This document shows, piece by piece, positions 61,625 to 64,000 of a DNA stretch of 64,000 bases (positions within the stretch are counted from its first letter, which is position 1; every line of letters starts with the position of its first letter). Position numbers and translations under genes: made by a program. The notes below the pieces were generated by a model. It worked only from the letters and a program-made list of their open reading frames with translations, had not been told where the DNA came from and did not search any database. Source of the stretch: an uncultured Prevotellaceae bacterium. GTDB lineage: Bacteria; Bacteroidota; Bacteroidia; Bacteroidales; Bacteroidaceae. Location: NCBI GenBank assembly GCA_902778535.1, contig CACYYG010000002.1, forward strand, positions 76,211 through 140,210. Reading direction: 5' to 3'.

Positions 61625-61659
61625 TCCCCGGCGGCTTCAACAGCCGTCGGGGATTTTTT
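61625..61659 (+). terminator. intrinsic terminator between exported protein and pectate lyase
   Basis: TCCCCGGCGGCT (61625-61636) pairs with AGCCGTCGGGGA (61642-61653, one G-U pair) across a 5-base loop, followed by TTTTTT. Confidence 0.88.
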
Positions 61660-61675
61660 ATTCCAACTGAAACAG

Positions 61676-63715
61676 ATGAAAAGATTCCTTTCCCTCCTCA
61701 CCCTGCTTCTGACACTTGCTGCCCAGGCTCAGGAGCAGACACCCGCCTTCCCCGGCGCTGAGGGCTTCGGACGCTATGTCAGCGGCGGCCGCGGCGGCAA
61801 AGTGCTCCACGTGAAGAACCTCAAGGACAGCGGCTACCAGTCGCTGCGTTGGTGTCTCCAGCAACAAGGAGCCAAGACCATCGTCTTCGACGTCAGCGGT
61901 ACCATCCATTTAGAGTCGGCTCTCTCCATTCCAAGCAACACCACCATCGCAGGACAGACGGCTCCCGGCGACGGCATCTGCGTGGCTGACTACCCCGTGA
62001 ACATCAGCGGTAATAACGTCATCGTACGCTACATGCGTTTCCGCTTAGGCAATAAGAACGTGAAGAAAGACGGTGCCGATGGCTGGGACGGCTTCGGCGG
62101 CTTCGACAAGCAGGACTGGATGATTGACCACTGCTCCGTTTCGTGGAGCATCGACGAATGTCTCTCCGTCCTCGGCAACAAGAACACTACCGTACAGTGG
62201 TGCCTTGTGGCACAGAGTCTGGTCAACAGCGGCCACTCGAAGGGCGCCCACGGATACGGTGGCAACTGGGGCGGCAGCGGAGCCTCGTTCCACCACAACC
62301 TCATCGCCCACCACACCAGTCGTACGCCGCGCCTTGGTCCGCGTCCCACGACACAACTCGACGAGCGCATGGACATGCGCAACAACGTCATCTACAACTT
62401 CGGCAGCAACGGCTGCTACGGCGGCGAAGGCATGACGGTGAATATCGTCAACAACTACTACAAGCCCGGCCCCGGCTCGCCCACCGACAAGAAAGGCAAG
62501 CGCATCGCTGGCATCGGCATACGCACCAACGAGTATATCAAGACATACCCAGCCTACGCACCCGCCCTGCACCTTTGGGGCAAATACTATGTTACGGGCA
62601 ACAAGAACTCGAAGTACAGCGACGTGACAAGCAACAACTGGCAGATCGGCATCATCGACCAGGTGGATGCCTCCGGATGCGACGGAACCTGGACGCAGGC
62701 CACTCGCGACAGCATCCGTCTCACTGAGCCTATGCCTTTCATCTACACCACCACACATTCCGCCGATGTGGCCTACAATCGTGTACTCGACTTTGTCGGA
62801 TGCTCGAAGAGCCGCGACAGCTTCGACGAGATGATCATCAGCGACACGCGCAACGGCAAAGCCAGCCATACTGGCAGCGGTCTGAGCAGCGGCTTCATTA
62901 ACACGCAGGATGACAACAAGCCCGCCGGCGCCAGCAGCAGCTGGAGTGCATGGCCTACACTGAACAGCACTGAGGCACCCGTCGATACGGACAGCGACGG
63001 CATCCCCGACGAGTGGGAGACGGCCAACGGTCTCAACCCCAACAGTGCAGCCGACGGCAACACACTCAACGCAGAGGGCTACACCATGCTTGAAGTCTAC
63101 ATGAATTCGCTCGTGGCCGACATTACTGCCGCTCAGAACGAAGGCGGCGAGCCACAGGGTAAGGTCATCAATGTGGGCGAGTCGCAATACAGCGCATACG
63201 ACATCAGCGGTCAGACCTCCAACGGCGACTGGACGTTCAGCGGCGGATTCAAGATGAACCAGACGGGCACGCCAGCTACTGGCAGCTACGGCACCATCAA
63301 ATATTCAGCCAACCGCCAATACAAGCTCACGTTGCCCGCCGGCCTGCAGTTCTCCAGCGTTGATTTCTACGGCTATGCCAATGCCGACGGCGGCAGCAGT
63401 TATCTGAGCGAGGTCAACGGCACAACCTACGATGCCAATGTCTATTCTTTCCCCGCTCGCAACACTACGCCCGGCAGCATCACGCACAGCATCAGTTTTG
63501 AAGAGCCTTTCAGCGACACTTTTTCTTTTACGCCAAAAGGCAGTCAGACATGCCTCCTACTGACCCTGCATGTCAGTCAGACCAGCGGCATCACCGACGT
63601 GAGGACAAAGTCAATGCCCCTTAACGACGCCATCTATTCACTCGATGGTCGCCGTGTGACATCGCCTAAGAAAGGCATCTACATTATTGGAGGAAAGAAG
63701 GTCGTGGTGAATTAG
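61676..63715 (+). CDS. pectate lyase, polysaccharide lyase family 1 type
   Basis: A 679-residue exported protein. Signal peptide (about 1-18), then a right-handed beta-helix (about 22-400) with PGAEGFGRYVSGGRGGKVLHV, DWMIDHCSVSWSIDECLS and the PRLGPRP region. A calcium-binding-type segment follows (DTDSDGIPDEWE, near 441), then a beta domain and a C-terminal tail (IYSLDGRRV, KKGIYIIGGKKVVV) of the type IX secretion type. It probably cleaves polygalacturonate by beta-elimination. It lies 17 bases after a terminator with no clear promoter, and its stop overlaps the convergent gene's stop. Confidence 0.88.
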   Translation: MKRFLSLLTLLLTLAAQAQEQTPAFPGAEGFGRYVSGGRGGKVLHVKNLKDSGYQSLRWCLQQQGAKTIVFDVSGTIHLESALSIPSNTTIAGQTAPGDGICVADYPVNISGNNVIVRYMRFRLGNKNVKKDGADGWDGFGGFDKQDWMIDHCSVSWSIDECLSVLGNKNTTVQWCLVAQSLVNSGHSKGAHGYGGNWGGSGASFHHNLIAHHTSRTPRLGPRPTTQLDERMDMRNNVIYNFGSNGCYGGEGMTVNIVNNYYKPGPGSPTDKKGKRIAGIGIRTNEYIKTYPAYAPALHLWGKYYVTGNKNSKYSDVTSNNWQIGIIDQVDASGCDGTWTQATRDSIRLTEPMPFIYTTTHSADVAYNRVLDFVGCSKSRDSFDEMIISDTRNGKASHTGSGLSSGFINTQDDNKPAGASSSWSAWPTLNSTEAPVDTDSDGIPDEWETANGLNPNSAADGNTLNAEGYTMLEVYMNSLVADITAAQNEGGEPQGKVINVGESQYSAYDISGQTSNGDWTFSGGFKMNQTGTPATGSYGTIKYSANRQYKLTLPAGLQFSSVDFYGYANADGGSSYLSEVNGTTYDANVYSFPARNTTPGSITHSISFEEPFSDTFSFTPKGSQTCLLLTLHVSQTSGITDVRTKSMPLNDAIYSLDGRRVTSPKKGIYIIGGKKVVVN

Positions 63716-64000
63716 ACCATATTCTTTGGTTCCCCAGCGATAAAGGCACGCAAGTTGTCGACAGCTATTTGCATGAGACGCTTGCGTGCCTCTTTTGTGG
63801 CCCATGCAATATGGGGCGTGAGGAACGCATTGGGACATCCGAGCAGCGGATTGTCGGCCTTGGCTGGCTCTACCGAAAGGACATCGGCACAATAGGCCTG
63901 AAGACGACCATCCTTCAAGGCATCGGCCACAGCCTGTTCATCCACCAACGGACCACGCCCCGTATTGATGAGAATGGCACCAGGCTTGATATGGGTGAGC
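63712..64000 (-). CDS. D-2-hydroxyacid dehydrogenase, partial (C-terminal part)
   Basis: The last 95 or so residues of an NAD-dependent D-2-hydroxyacid dehydrogenase; the rest lies beyond the right edge. Visible: THIKPGAILINTGRGPLVDE, the DVLSVEPAKADNPLL segment with the conserved glutamate region, and TPHIAWATKEARKR with the catalytic histidine. Likely a glycerate or hydroxypyruvate reductase type. Its TAA (63712-63714) overlaps the pectate lyase TAG (63713-63715) on the other strand. Confidence 0.9.
   Translation of the reverse strand, partial: LTHIKPGAILINTGRGPLVDEQAVADALKDGRLQAYCADVLSVEPAKADNPLLGCPNAFLTPHIAWATKEARKRLMQIAVDNLRAFIAGEPKNMV

Noticed and set aside
62045-63187. 380-codon open frame opposite the pectate lyase
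   Set aside because: Antisense shadow of a well-supported gene.

Overview
This window reads as chromosome from a gut- or rumen-type Bacteroidota, most likely a Prevotellaceae member (Prevotella/Segatella/Xylanibacter group). The evidence is: promoters of the Bacteroidota form (TTTG, about 19-20 bp, TAnnTTTG); almost no Shine-Dalgarno sites; a SusC/SusD pair; a Bat operon; DUF2723, DUF4957/DUF5123, GH97 and GH67 proteins; and short C-terminal sorting-like tails on secreted proteins. The genus is an inference, since no rRNA gene is present.

Layout. 1-740: a small antitoxin/PIN-toxin-like pair with its own terminator. 1004-4526: trpS and a secreted GH2 enzyme. 4541-7340 (minus): a lipoprotein, ugd and rfbC (nucleotide-sugar supply for surface glycans). 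7455-9017: a membrane-anchored HU-fold/SPOR protein and an FHA protein. 9039-12822: pepD, a small membrane protein, an OmpH-like lipoprotein and an NhaD antiporter. 12823-13320: a gene-free, hairpin-rich stretch. 13321-14391 (minus): a LacI regulator. 14773-28818: a long collinear run, ftsY-rimO-HU-HU/LysM-moxR-DUF58-BatD-like-batA-batB-batC-batD/E fusion-PAP2-queA. 28828-32360 (minus): porin, sodium symporter, pyrF. 32724-34802 (minus): GH97. 34921-41002: two envelope proteins of unknown function, a DUF2723 membrane protein and a NodB-type deacetylase. 41323-50480: a glucuronoarabinoxylan cluster (GH43-CBM6-esterase fusion, second GH43, GH67) running straight into menB-menC-menE. 50778-63715: a SusC/SusD locus with a DUF4957/DUF5123 lipoprotein, two further exported proteins and a PL1-type pectate lyase, probably for pectin. 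The right edge holds the end of a D-2-hydroxyacid dehydrogenase gene on the minus strand.

The most unusual signal is not a single gene. The window carries many short palindromic repeats of several families. One family (GC-rich palindromes in inverted pairs, REPIN-like) sits inside rimO, GH97 and menE without breaking the frame, and nearly all copies are read in the same frame, giving peptides such as APPTAPEGAS and APSGAVGGA. A different 60-bp nested palindrome lies in frame in pyrF, and another inverted pair encloses the start codon of a lipoprotein gene. Separately, intergenic tandem arrays of 21-22-bp palindromic units occur at three loci, and 8-bp tandem arrays sit just before two start codons. 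No transposase or RAYT gene is in the window, so the mobiliser, if any, lies elsewhere.

A second theme is two proteins that join an HU-like domain, a membrane segment, a low-complexity linker and a peptidoglycan-binding domain (SPOR in one, LysM-like in the other). They could link DNA or an internal partner to the cell wall.
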